DNA of 64,000 bases from Olivibacter jilunii. GTDB taxonomy: Bacteria; Bacteroidota; Bacteroidia; Sphingobacteriales; Sphingobacteriaceae. The stretch is taken from assembly GCF_900607235.1 (NCBI RefSeq), contig NZ_LR027848.1:1-64000 (forward strand), read 5' to 3'. The first letter of the stretch is position 1; every line of letters begins with the position of its first letter. Made by a program: the position numbers and the translations under genes. The notes under the pieces were generated by a model, which saw only the letters and a list, made by a program, of their open reading frames with translations, was not told the origin of the DNA and searched no databases. Positions 53,180 through 62,892 of this stretch are shown here, one piece after another.

Positions 53180-55297
53180 TTATTTGATGGCAATCCATTT
53201 ACCATCCTTCAAACTATCTATTGCAGCAAAGGATGCTTTTGTAGTATTAACGATCTCAACAAATGGAATTAGCGGTTCTCCTCCGTTCCTTACTTTTTCA
53301 ATTAGTTGACAGAATTGATGTCGATGCCCTTTATCAAGTGGTGTTTTTAACCTCGAAAAATCCTTAAAGCCAAATCCTTCTGTCCTTCTAAAATTGTCCA
53401 TAACAAGCGTCCGCTCTTGTGAAAAGACCTCAACTCTCTCCTTAGAATAGGCCTTCGATCCATTTGAAAAGTAGTTGATAACGCCGGTTGAGCCGTTTTC
53501 ATATTTTAAAAGAATACTAACGTTATCCGAATTTGTTTCGGGATCAGTTCCAAGTGCATTTGCACATACTGCCTTCACTCTACTTCCAGTAAGGAAGCTT
53601 ATTAAATCAATAAAGTGGCAAGCTTCGCCTATAATTCGACCTCCCCCCACCTTTAAGTCATGTACCCAAACGTTATCTGGAATATGTCCCGCATTCATAG
53701 TGGCAACGACATTCATCTGTGCCGTCCCCAATAACTTTTTCATCTTTATAATGTGCGGCGAAAAGCGCCTATTAAATCCAACCGTGATTGATTTACCTGT
53801 ACGAGACTGAATCTCTATTATTTTATTGAGTTCGTCCAAATTGAGTGCTAATGGCTTTTCTACAAAAACATGTTTACCGGCTTGTAAAGACTCAACAACC
53901 ATTGGGGCGTGTAGATTATGTCTTGTGGTTATCAAAACCATATCAACCTCTGGGTCATTTAATATCTCTTTATAATCGGTGGTAGAACAGGATATTTGAT
54001 ATTTTTGGGCCAAGGCGGTTCCACTAACACCACTTTGACTAGCGATATACTTTAAATTAACGGCTGTTCCCTTAAGAGCCGGAAGCATTGTCATTTTCGT
54101 GAAATTCCCTGATCCAACGATTCCAATGGTACCGTTTGAAGGCAGGAGGGCAATATCGCGTAGCTTAACGGTATTATTCGGCTTATCTGTATTATTTGTA
54201 TTATATGCAAGGAGAGAAGCAATTGCGTTACTAGACCCTATTTTCCCGTATACTTGCAAATAATCTTCTAGCTGTACTATTTCCGTTATCATCTCACGTA
54301 CCTGCAGCTTACCAGAAGATATCGCCTGTAAGATTGCCTCAAAGTTCCTCTTTTCAGTCCACCTTACAAAAGAAAGCGGATAATCAATTCCTTTTTGTTC
54401 ATACTGATCGTCATATCTTCCGGGACCGTAAGAGCAAGACACTTGGAAAGTAAGCTCCTTTTCGTAAAACTCAGCGCGGCTTAAATTAAGACCAATAACT
54501 CCCACCAGTATGATCCTACCCCTTTTTCTAGACATCCTTGCGGCTTGAGAAATAATTTCATCTGACTTTGTTGATGCTGTAATTAAAACCCCATCAACAC
54601 CTATTCCGTTGGTTACCTCTTCAGCAAACTTCACTACATCCCCTGTTTTGGGATTAAACGGTATTACTCCCCAAGCGGCAGCCATTTGAAGCTTACGATC
54701 GTCGATATCTATACCTACAACACGACAGCCATTTGCTATAAGTAGCTGTGCCGTTATCAATCCGATAAGGCCCATTCCTATTACAGCTACGGTCTCGCCT
54801 AAAGTTGGATTAAGAAGCCGTATGCCCTGTAGCCCTATAGAGCCTATTACGGTAAAGGTGGCTTCCTCATCGGTTACAGTCTCCGGAATATGTGCAACCA
54901 GATTTTTCGGAACACATACATATTCGGCGTGTTGTCCATTGGAAGCCACACGATCGCCAACCTTGAATTCGCTTACACCCTCCCCTACTGCTATGACTCT
55001 ACCCACATTGCAATAACCTAACGGTAATGGTTCTCCAAGTTTATTAAATACAGCCTCCAAAGTCGGCAATAATCCTTCCGTTTTAATCTTGTCTAATACT
55101 TGCTTCACTTTCTCCGGTTGTTGACGAGCTTTAGAAAGGAGGTTTGATTTTCCAAATTCAACTAACATTCGTTCAGTACCTAGTGACACCAGGCTCGTTG
55201 TGGTCTGTATCAGGACGTTGCCCTTTCGTATTAAGGGGGCGGGTACTTCTTCTAATATCGTTTCTCCAGTTTTAAATGATTGGATAATTTGTTTCAT
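53180..55297 (-). CDS. Fused zinc-type alcohol dehydrogenase and Gfo/Idh/MocA oxidoreductase
   Basis: 705 residues with two complete enzyme domains. The first (about 1-355) is a medium-chain dehydrogenase: LGYCNVGRVIAVGEGV, GDRVASNGQHAEYV, VIGMGLIGLITAQL. The second (about 385-705) is Gfo/Idh/MocA-like: GIVGSGNFTKMTMLPALKG, EKPLAL (catalytic Lys), GFNRRFSP, GGRIIGEACHFIDL. The fusion is known from O-antigen and capsule loci next to heparinase-type genes, and is thought to redox-modify a sugar. It starts 4 bases inside the neighbouring glycosyltransferase gene. Confidence 0.88.
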   Translation of the reverse strand: MKQIIQSFKTGETILEEVPAPLIRKGNVLIQTTTSLVSLGTERMLVEFGKSNLLSKARQQPEKVKQVLDKIKTEGLLPTLEAVFNKLGEPLPLGYCNVGRVIAVGEGVSEFKVGDRVASNGQHAEYVCVPKNLVAHIPETVTDEEATFTVIGSIGLQGIRLLNPTLGETVAVIGMGLIGLITAQLLIANGCRVVGIDIDDRKLQMAAAWGVIPFNPKTGDVVKFAEEVTNGIGVDGVLITASTKSDEIISQAARMSRKRGRIILVGVIGLNLSRAEFYEKELTFQVSCSYGPGRYDDQYEQKGIDYPLSFVRWTEKRNFEAILQAISSGKLQVREMITEIVQLEDYLQVYGKIGSSNAIASLLAYNTNNTDKPNNTVKLRDIALLPSNGTIGIVGSGNFTKMTMLPALKGTAVNLKYIASQSGVSGTALAQKYQISCSTTDYKEILNDPEVDMVLITTRHNLHAPMVVESLQAGKHVFVEKPLALNLDELNKIIEIQSRTGKSITVGFNRRFSPHIIKMKKLLGTAQMNVVATMNAGHIPDNVWVHDLKVGGGRIIGEACHFIDLISFLTGSRVKAVCANALGTDPETNSDNVSILLKYENGSTGVINYFSNGSKAYSKERVEVFSQERTLVMDNFRRTEGFGFKDFSRLKTPLDKGHRHQFCQLIEKVRNGGEPLIPFVEIVNTTKASFAAIDSLKDGKWIAIK

Positions 55298-56247
55298 AAA
55301 GTATTAAGCTGTTTGTAAAGATTGAGCAAATCACGTGAGCCAGTATCTTCGAAGATAGGAGAAGAATGATTAATATGAAAACTTGTCAACTTATTTTCAA
55401 GATCGTTTAAATCGCTCACCAATATCACTCCTTTTGGGCGATCCACAACGTTACTGGCAATAACCTGCTTTCCGGTAGACAAAGCTTCTTTTACGGAAAG
55501 AGAGTCACCGTCAGTTGACGTAAATCTAATAAAGCAGTCCGCCTCATGAATGACCGCATTAAAATCATGGGGAAATGCCAAGAAAAGTACATTCTGAGGA
55601 ATTTCTATATTAAGGCTTTTGAGATAAAGTTTATAATTACCTGACGGATCCGATATTATTAGAGCCATATCTTGATATTTACCAAAAACTCGCACTAAAT
55701 CAGATATACGATATGTTTCATTGCCATCCCTATCGAAAGATACATTAAACGCATTTGTACAAAATAACCTTCTTTGTTGTTTAAGGTTTGAGATTTTGTC
55801 GATTGTAGCAAAATCTAAGCTTTCCACCTTTTGTGGCGGAATAAATGCAGAAATCATCTTTACCTTCTTATTTATAGCATAAGCAATATCATAACTTGCA
55901 TGATTCAAAACTATCGGAAGTGCCGCTAAGTACAATGTCAATTTATCTAAGATATCTTTTACCCCACCATATCGACCTAAATTCCCGTGAAAAGTGACGA
56001 TCAACTTCTTAAAAAAGAAAAAACATGCAAGCGAAAGAAGAAAGCGAAGGTATACACTGGAAGTATGGAGATGTATGACTTTATGTTTTAAGAAAAAATA
56101 CACCAATATTCGCTTTTTCTTTACTTGTAAATCGAAAAAATCGAACGATATACCTTCTTTTCTCAGCAATATTAATAATCTCGAAACGTGCACAGTGACT
56201 CCTCCAATAGGAGGGGGTACCTTTCCTATAATGCCAATGTTGCTCAT
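55294..56247 (-). CDS. Glycosyltransferase, GT-B type, diverged
   Basis: 317 residues. Starts with GIIGKVPPPIGGVTVHVSRL, the usual nucleotide-sugar enzyme opening with a Gly-rich loop for acceptor binding, then IHLHTSSVYLRF and LIVTFHGNLGRYGG. The C-domain has STDGDSLSVKEALSTGKQVI, in place of the EX7E stretch of family 4 enzymes (a Glu is in SVKEALS). Shorter than a typical 380-residue family 4 enzyme. Reported as a probable glycosyltransferase with unknown sugar. Confidence 0.75.
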   Translation of the reverse strand: MSNIGIIGKVPPPIGGVTVHVSRLLILLRKEGISFDFFDLQVKKKRILVYFFLKHKVIHLHTSSVYLRFLLSLACFFFFKKLIVTFHGNLGRYGGVKDILDKLTLYLAALPIVLNHASYDIAYAINKKVKMISAFIPPQKVESLDFATIDKISNLKQQRRLFCTNAFNVSFDRDGNETYRISDLVRVFGKYQDMALIISDPSGNYKLYLKSLNIEIPQNVLFLAFPHDFNAVIHEADCFIRFTSTDGDSLSVKEALSTGKQVIASNVVDRPKGVILVSDLNDLENKLTSFHINHSSPIFEDTGSRDLLNLYKQLNTL

Positions 56248-56301
56248 CTTTAGAATTGTCTTTTTTTAGTAGCTTGATATTTGGTGTCTCCCCCACCTGA
56301 A

Positions 56302-57327
56302 TTAAATACCTTTTCTTGTGAGGTTTAGAAAAATCTCTCTCGTAAATTTATCTGTTCTTTTAACAACTTTCAATGTTGTTTTCCAAAATCTAAGGAATTT
56401 TATAGGGGAAATAGACGTATCTCTTCTGAGCACAATGTATGAACTTGCGATATGCGCAAAAACTGTAATATACCAGTTTATTAAGCTTTGATAATCTTTC
56501 AAATCCGATAATCTCATAGCATAGTGATAACATATTGGACCTAATTTATCGCTCGATACTTTTTTCCTTGAGGTGCCCACTTTATGCAAAATTATTGAAT
56601 TAAGTACACATAGCTGCTCAAGTTTTGCTTTTTTCAACCGTAAAGACAGTTCAAAATCTTCTTCACCAAAGAAAAATTTCTCACTTAGCAAGCCCGTCTT
56701 ATCTAAATCCATCATTAAAGCACACCCTGTAGCATAATCTACCTGTAATATCTCCTTTTTGGAAACTTTTGAAGTATGCTCTCTAAAATAATAATACCTT
56801 CTAGCGCCATACCATGTAATTTTCCCGCCACAATTCCAAATAATATCTGAGGGATTAAAATACCTTATTTGGGGTATCACTGTCGCTGGCTTTTTATTCA
56901 ACATGACCTCGAACATTTTAGACAAAGAATCCTCCAAAACTTCCGTGTCATTATTTAAGAGCATAGCGTACCTTCCGCCAATCGCTTTTATGAATCTTAA
57001 AGCTACGTTGTTACCTGGCGCAAACCCGAGATTACTCTCATTTTTGATTATTACAATTTTATCGTTACTCTTAATTTTTTTTAAACTTTCCCCAATAGGT
57101 AGTGGTTCAGTCATCAAGACATCATTCCCATTGTAGTTCACTATGTGTTTAAATTTCTTCTGACAATATACATTAAGTCGATTTAATTGTTCCAGTTCAG
57201 AACCGTTATCCACGAGTACAATAGTATACTTGTCAAATGAGCTATTTAATATACTGTCAATACATAGGCAGGTATCCTCATAGCCATTCCAATTTAACAC
57301 AACGATGTATAAGCTTTCTTCGTTCAA
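56302..57327 (-). CDS. Family 2 glycosyltransferase (rhamnosyltransferase-like)
   Basis: 341 residues, GT-A fold: YIVVLNWNGYEDTCLCIDSI at the N-terminus, IVLVDNGS, NLGFAPGNNVALRFI, the metal-binding MLLNNDTEV and later GEEDFELSLRLK (a WbbL-type pattern with the ED acidic pair). The end is basic and may touch the membrane. Likely adds one sugar, often rhamnose in this subgroup, to the repeat unit. Very AT-rich. Confidence 0.85.
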   Translation of the reverse strand: MNEESLYIVVLNWNGYEDTCLCIDSILNSSFDKYTIVLVDNGSELEQLNRLNVYCQKKFKHIVNYNGNDVLMTEPLPIGESLKKIKSNDKIVIIKNESNLGFAPGNNVALRFIKAIGGRYAMLLNNDTEVLEDSLSKMFEVMLNKKPATVIPQIRYFNPSDIIWNCGGKITWYGARRYYYFREHTSKVSKKEILQVDYATGCALMMDLDKTGLLSEKFFFGEEDFELSLRLKKAKLEQLCVLNSIILHKVGTSRKKVSSDKLGPICYHYAMRLSDLKDYQSLINWYITVFAHIASSYIVLRRDTSISPIKFLRFWKTTLKVVKRTDKFTREIFLNLTRKGI

Positions 57328-57393
57328 GATTGATTCAGTCTATTAACCAATATTCATCATTATTAATATCCAAAACGCCATATATAATCGACA

Positions 57394-59139
57394 CTAGTTA
57401 ATAACTCGATTGATATTGTCTACCGTATGTCGATGCAATGGGTTCTCTTTTAACTGCTGTAAGACCTTCAAAAACTCTTCCGACTTCTTAAAGTCCTTTA
57501 AATTTGAGAACTTGCCAGAACTATAAAGTTGAAGACCCAGTTTGTATAAGCTCCACATATCGTATATCGCCTGAGCTCTCTGCTTTTCTTTATTCCCTTT
57601 AGCCTTAGCGCAAACGTTTTCAAGAAGGGTCTCTGAATCTCTTATCATTTTTTCATCAACAAGTTTTAAGTAATCGACATTATTAAATGGTAAAAACGTA
57701 CTATTAATAGCAAACCATGGTGTTTTGATGAGCTTTTTACTCCAATAGTTTTCCCAAATAGTATAATACTGCCTCAAATAGGTTGCCGCATCTTTTCCAA
57801 CACATTTTTCGTACCACTCATTTAAAAGATTGTCAACATTTTGGTTCGGATTCCATAACAATTTTGTCAGTAACCAATATTTGGGTCCTTCTCCCCAGTT
57901 TGGATAAATTTCACCATAAAAATGCTTTACTTTATTTGCATTTCCCCATTTTAGATATTCTGCCATAATATGAGGATAAGCTCTAGGAATTAAATATGTA
58001 TTCCCGTAAAGATAGTCATACCAACCGAGTTCCGGAACATGTTTCGCCCATTTTGCAGTTCTTACTTGGTCATTTCTTTTTGCTTCTAAATTCGACCATC
58101 GAATTCGTTCGTAAGTTAGGTAAGGGACTACCTGATCGCTTACACCAACTGAAGTTGAAGGAGGATCAGCTACATTATAATAAGCAAGTAAACCATATTT
58201 TTTATTTGGATACTTCTTATTTACCTCGGCTATAACGCCATTAACCCAAGAATAATATGCGTCAGAACTGTTCTCAAATCCCAAGTAGTTCTTTCCACTT
58301 TTCGACTTAAGCTGATTGGCTCCAACTCGGTGTGTATCGTTTATACCAAGAGAAAAACTGCTGGCATTCTCATTCTTACTGAAATATTCAATAATCTTTT
58401 CAGCACCGATCTTTTTAAATGCCGGAGAGCTAAAATTCGGTTGCCAAGTATGGTCAGAGGAACTTTTAGGATAATACCTTTTGCCGCCATATATTGGAAA
58501 GATATCAGCATCGTACTTTTCCAGGTTCTTATCACCGACGAAATAATTCATATTATGATGAAAACTGATTTTACTAACTAACCTATTTCTTCTACCCCAA
58601 ATATTTAGGTCGCTTGACCCATTAATATCTATCGGGGAAAGTTGGCGCGATTTATAAGAGGGATTTGAAACAACATTAATTTGTGGTAGAGATAAATTTT
58701 TCTTAGTTGGAACATATGTTCCAAGATCAGTTGGCATCAACCAAGTGACTTCTAAACATCGTTCAATAAAATCATATATACCGAATTCTGTTCCTAAGTC
58801 GGTGCTTCCAACAATCAAAAACTCTCCATTGCGGTTTGATCGCAATATATAGGCATCACTTTCTTTGCCCCGGAAGTCACTGCGATAATTATCAGAAGAT
58901 GTAATAATCCTGATTACGTTGCCTTTTGAACTGGCAACCAAGGGAAGTGTAGCGCCAGAAATTTCTTTTACATATTTTTGCAGTAATAGACTTGCTTTTT
59001 TTACATTTTCTGAAGCATTTTCATTTAATACAATTTTTGCTTTAGGTGAACCATTTGTTACAATAGGAATCTGCTGAGCTAGCAAACGGTTGCAAAAAAG
59101 GAAAACAAACAAAAGTGACATTCTTTTTATCATAACCAA
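57394..59139 (-). CDS. Exported DUF4838-like protein (glycoside hydrolase-related)
   Basis: 581 residues with signal peptide MVMIKRMSLLFVFLFCNRLL, cut near AQQ. N-terminal domain (IVLNENASENVKKASLLLQKYVKE, ISGATLPLV) of the glycohydro-67-like type also seen in alpha-glucuronidases. The central part fits DUF4838: WLMPTDLGTYVP, SLGINDTH, YGEIYPNWGEGP. Function of the family is unknown, but it is thought to act on polysaccharides. Its place between flippase and glycosyltransferase genes, rather than in a degradation locus, is unusual. Confidence 0.78.
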   Translation of the reverse strand: MVMIKRMSLLFVFLFCNRLLAQQIPIVTNGSPKAKIVLNENASENVKKASLLLQKYVKEISGATLPLVASSKGNVIRIITSSDNYRSDFRGKESDAYILRSNRNGEFLIVGSTDLGTEFGIYDFIERCLEVTWLMPTDLGTYVPTKKNLSLPQINVVSNPSYKSRQLSPIDINGSSDLNIWGRRNRLVSKISFHHNMNYFVGDKNLEKYDADIFPIYGGKRYYPKSSSDHTWQPNFSSPAFKKIGAEKIIEYFSKNENASSFSLGINDTHRVGANQLKSKSGKNYLGFENSSDAYYSWVNGVIAEVNKKYPNKKYGLLAYYNVADPPSTSVGVSDQVVPYLTYERIRWSNLEAKRNDQVRTAKWAKHVPELGWYDYLYGNTYLIPRAYPHIMAEYLKWGNANKVKHFYGEIYPNWGEGPKYWLLTKLLWNPNQNVDNLLNEWYEKCVGKDAATYLRQYYTIWENYWSKKLIKTPWFAINSTFLPFNNVDYLKLVDEKMIRDSETLLENVCAKAKGNKEKQRAQAIYDMWSLYKLGLQLYSSGKFSNLKDFKKSEEFLKVLQQLKENPLHRHTVDNINRVIN

Positions 59140-59174
59140 CTGATTAAAAATTTTATCCTATAGCACTTACGAAC

Positions 59175-60449
59175 TTAAGAGAGTCGTTTTTCTTTCAACC
59201 CAAAAAAGTCTTTTTTATAAAAAGCTCTGGTAATCAAGCAAAAAAGCAGAGCCTCGGCAATAACCATTGAAACAGCTGCGCCAGCATCTTGGAAATAAAG
59301 AGATAAGGCCAAACAAAAAACTACACTAATGCCTCCTGATATCCATACAAATTTGGTAAACTGACCACTTAAATCGAAATTTACCATCCCTATAATACCA
59401 TAATAGAAATTCATTCCTCCAAACAATATTACCAGCGAAAGTATTCTCAAATCCAAAACCGATCCAGAAAAGTTTGTACCGATCATTATTTCAATAATAT
59501 GCTTTGCAAATAAAAACACAATAACAGAAAGCAATAATAAGACCATATTGTAATATTTTCCAATCTTAAAAAAAACATTATGACTATTTTTATCATGACT
59601 AAACTTTCTACTAAAATATGGGTACAAAGTATTCACAAAAGGGGCAGTAACAGACTGCACTGCCTTAATTAACTTTTCAGCTGGGGCGTAATATCCGACT
59701 ATTGTATAATTCGTCAACATACCGAGAATAAGAATATTAGAGTCTCGATAAAAATTGATCCCGACAGTTGATAAGAAAATTTGAAATCCTTCATTGACCT
59801 CCGTAGTCATCTCCTTTAAAGAAGGCCAGACAAATGAGATCTTCAAATGACAAAAGATGATAAAATAAGAGAATATAGCGCCGGTGAGAAAACTAACCGA
59901 TTGGATCGCCATTGCTAAACCGTAATCTGATGAACTCTTCACTAATATGAAAATAAGAATTACAGACACAGCGCGAGCGACGAAATTAATTACAGTTATA
60001 TACCGCATATTTTCTAACCCCTGTAATAACCAATATGGCGTCAGCGACTGGCCAACAAATATTCCAACACCTAAAATGTATAAAGAAAACTCCGCTTTAA
60101 ATATGGGAATAAAAAAAAGACAACCGAGCAAAACTGCTATGCCAATAATATTAAAAACAAGTCGTACCACGGTAATAGCACTAAACACTCTATTTAATGA
60201 ATCGGCATTATCTCGTATTATTGATACCTTTTTTGTCCCTGAATAAAGGAATCCGTATTGTATAAAAAGATTGAAGTAATTTAAGATTGAATACGCAAAG
60301 ATGTAAGTGCCGTATTTTTCCACACCTAATACTCTTGTTAAATATGGAATTATAAGCAAAGGAAAGATATAGTTCGTTACATTCAACAATGATAAGGAGA
60401 AAAAATTCTCTATTAACTTTTTATACCTCAAGTAAAAATTTTTACACAT
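59175..60449 (-). CDS. wzx: Wzx-type polysaccharide flippase
   Basis: 424 residues with about 12 membrane spans, opening with NVTNYIFPLLIIPYLTRVLG, the classic N-terminal pattern of Wzx/RfbX-type O-unit translocases of the MOP superfamily, then KYGTYIFAYSILNYFNLFIQYG. It flips the undecaprenyl-linked repeat unit across the inner membrane. It lies 8 bases from the polymerase gene. Confidence 0.88.
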   Translation of the reverse strand: MCKNFYLRYKKLIENFFSLSLLNVTNYIFPLLIIPYLTRVLGVEKYGTYIFAYSILNYFNLFIQYGFLYSGTKKVSIIRDNADSLNRVFSAITVVRLVFNIIGIAVLLGCLFFIPIFKAEFSLYILGVGIFVGQSLTPYWLLQGLENMRYITVINFVARAVSVILIFILVKSSSDYGLAMAIQSVSFLTGAIFSYFIIFCHLKISFVWPSLKEMTTEVNEGFQIFLSTVGINFYRDSNILILGMLTNYTIVGYYAPAEKLIKAVQSVTAPFVNTLYPYFSRKFSHDKNSHNVFFKIGKYYNMVLLLLSVIVFLFAKHIIEIMIGTNFSGSVLDLRILSLVILFGGMNFYYGIIGMVNFDLSGQFTKFVWISGGISVVFCLALSLYFQDAGAAVSMVIAEALLFCLITRAFYKKDFFGLKEKRLS

Positions 60450-60456
60450 ATCCTTC

Positions 60457-61605
60457 TTAGTAATGATAGTCTAAATCCATCATATTAATATAAATTCTCT
60501 CTCTATTTAACTCTATTTGAGGATCGAAAACTGTATGGTATGGAAAATAAAGCATATAGAATCGTGTCCCGATTCTATATTCCGAAGTATCTCTTACGTA
60601 GTAATATATTTGATGGATTAGTAACATTACTATGGCAAAATTGGCCAATTTTGATGAATAATTAGACGATTTTTTTAACGTCTGAATTGAACAAAAAGTG
60701 TCTGCTAAGTAGACAACATTTAGCAGAGCTAAGTAGTTTAAAAACCGATAAAACCCACCGAGTATGAGCGATAGTATGCCTATTATAAGATACGGGCTGA
60801 CGTTATTTTGAAATACATGTTGTCCAATATCGTTCTTTTTTCGCACAAAATGAAACACTAATGTAGGTAATACCACCAATAATTGCATAAGCACACCGAA
60901 AATATTTATTTCACTCGACATGTACGATTTTATCTTTATTGCTATTTGATCTGTAAAAGAAAAAATCATTAGGACGTTTTCTATATTTATAATTGGTAAC
61001 AATATCAAAAGTAAGCACATCAACAAAATGTACTTCCGACTAAGTCTTTTATACAGAATAGGCAAAAAAAACAGCATCATGGCCGAACTGTGAAGAAATA
61101 CTGCAATAAATGCTAAAGTATAATATTTAAACCATTTTTTTGCGATGAGCGAAGGAACCGATAACAAAAAGACGGCTATTGCAAGCGACTCACGCAAGAT
61201 TTCCATATTAAAGTACGTGTAATAAAGAATATAATAGAATAAAACAGCAACATACTTGTATTTACAATACTTGTTAAAGAACCAAAAAACGGCTCCATTG
61301 ACAATGGCAGCGTGAATTAGCTGAAAAAAGACAAAATCATTCCAAACTGCTTTAACAAAGGCATTAAAAATGTACCAAAGGGGGTTATAGGGCGCATTCA
61401 AATAATCAAACCTCGGTAGATCAGCGAATTGCGGTAATTTGTTGAAATCATTAATATAGGCCAATGTGTCGCCACCAACTCTATATCTCAACCCAGCAAC
61501 AAGCGTTAAGATAAGGTATAAGAAAATATAACTAACTACACCCTTCTTTCGCTCTGGAATAAGAGCTGTACATAAAAGTAGTATAAGAATAGCTAAATAA
61601 ATCAT
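60457..61605 (-). CDS. EpsG/Wzy-type polysaccharide polymerase
   Basis: 382 residues, about ten membrane spans. GLRYRVGGDTLAYINDFN near residues 38-55 is the hallmark of the EpsG family, and LRESLAIAVFLLSVP follows in a later loop. EpsG-type proteins replace Wzy in many Bacteroidota and Firmicutes loci and polymerise repeat units in the periplasm. Next to the flippase gene, which supports this role. Confidence 0.85.
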   Translation of the reverse strand: MIYLAILILLLCTALIPERKKGVVSYIFLYLILTLVAGLRYRVGGDTLAYINDFNKLPQFADLPRFDYLNAPYNPLWYIFNAFVKAVWNDFVFFQLIHAAIVNGAVFWFFNKYCKYKYVAVLFYYILYYTYFNMEILRESLAIAVFLLSVPSLIAKKWFKYYTLAFIAVFLHSSAMMLFFLPILYKRLSRKYILLMCLLLILLPIINIENVLMIFSFTDQIAIKIKSYMSSEINIFGVLMQLLVVLPTLVFHFVRKKNDIGQHVFQNNVSPYLIIGILSLILGGFYRFLNYLALLNVVYLADTFCSIQTLKKSSNYSSKLANFAIVMLLIHQIYYYVRDTSEYRIGTRFYMLYFPYHTVFDPQIELNRERIYINMMDLDYHY

Positions 61606-61651
61606 TTCTCACCCATTTCCTAGACTATATTTTATAGAACCTCAATCATTC

Positions 61652-62878
61652 CTACAGACCTTGTTTCTTATTGTTAACTCCGCAGAAGTCTAAAACAATT
61701 TTATCTTCGGAGAAAGAAAGCGCTTTAAATTCATCATGTGCCACTAAAAAAGCGATGATATCTGCCTTTTCAACCGCTTCTTGATAAGAAGTCAATTTAA
61801 AAACATGATGAGAGTCGATATTAGGTTCAACTATAAAATACTCTTCGTCATTAGCATCCTGCATAATACGCTGTGCAATGTACTTGGCAGGTGATTCTCT
61901 TAGATCATCAATATTAGGTTTAAATGCGAGCCCCATAATAGCAATTGAAGGCTTCCGTCCATGTTTTAATTGAAAACCGAGACGGGCGTTTTTCACCTTC
62001 TCTGCACACCAAAAGGACTTGTAATTGTTAATTTCTCTTGCTGAAGCTATAATTTTTGATTCCAACGGAAACTCAGCCACTATAAAATAAGGATCGACCG
62101 CTATACAATGTCCGCCAACCCCACAACCCGGTTGTAGAATGTTAACACGAGGATGCTTATTAGCTAATCTAATCAACTCCCAAACGTCTATTCCAGCTTT
62201 GTCGCAAATTAATGAAAGTTCATTCGCAAATGCAATTTGAACATCGCGAGACGAATTCTCCGTGAGTTTACACATCTCTGCTGTACGCGCATTGGTTGAG
62301 TGAAGTTCACCTTTAACGAATTTTTGGTAGAAACTTATTGCCTTTTCGGTTGACGCAGTATTGACACCGCCGATCACGCGATCATTATTCACAAGCTCAT
62401 ACATGACATTTCCAGGTAAAACCCGCTCAGGACAATAGGCTAAGAAAATTTCACCTTCTAGTTCTGGACGCTCCGAGAAAATCAATTTCATCATTTTTTC
62501 TGTAGTGCCTACAGGAGATGTCGACTCTATTATATACAGATCTCCCGCCTTTAAAAGTGGTATTATGGATCTGGTTGCTGCCTCAACATAAGATATATCA
62601 GGCTCATAATTTCCCTTAAATGGCGTTGGAACAACAATAAGATAGGTATCAGCAACTGTTGGCTGAGTATCTGCCCTTAGAAATCCCGAATTAACTGCCT
62701 TAGCCACGGCTTCATCCAAGCTGGGCTCAACAATATGTATTTTGCCTGCATTGATCGTATCCACTACTCGTTGATTTACATCAACGCCATGTACGAAGAT
62801 TCCATTATTTGCAATTAACGCCGATGTGGGCAATCCTATGTATCCCAAACCGACCGTAACGACTTTAGTAATATTCAT
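61652..62878 (-). CDS. wecC: UDP-N-acetyl-D-mannosamine dehydrogenase
   Basis: 408 residues. UDP-sugar 6-dehydrogenase: NAD site VVTVGLGYIGLPTSALIANN, IIESTSPVGTTE, YCPERVLPGN, catalytic Cys in PGCGVGGHCIAVDPYF (about residue 255) and GLAFKPNIDDLRESP. It oxidises UDP-ManNAc to UDP-ManNAcA. The preceding wecB gene makes the substrate, so the polymer probably contains ManNAcA or a sugar derived from it. The gap to wecB is 14 bases. Confidence 0.92.
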   Translation of the reverse strand: MNITKVVTVGLGYIGLPTSALIANNGIFVHGVDVNQRVVDTINAGKIHIVEPSLDEAVAKAVNSGFLRADTQPTVADTYLIVVPTPFKGNYEPDISYVEAATRSIIPLLKAGDLYIIESTSPVGTTEKMMKLIFSERPELEGEIFLAYCPERVLPGNVMYELVNNDRVIGGVNTASTEKAISFYQKFVKGELHSTNARTAEMCKLTENSSRDVQIAFANELSLICDKAGIDVWELIRLANKHPRVNILQPGCGVGGHCIAVDPYFIVAEFPLESKIIASAREINNYKSFWCAEKVKNARLGFQLKHGRKPSIAIMGLAFKPNIDDLRESPAKYIAQRIMQDANDEEYFIVEPNIDSHHVFKLTSYQEAVEKADIIAFLVAHDEFKALSFSEDKIVLDFCGVNNKKQGL

Positions 62879-62892
62879 TATATATGTCTTCT

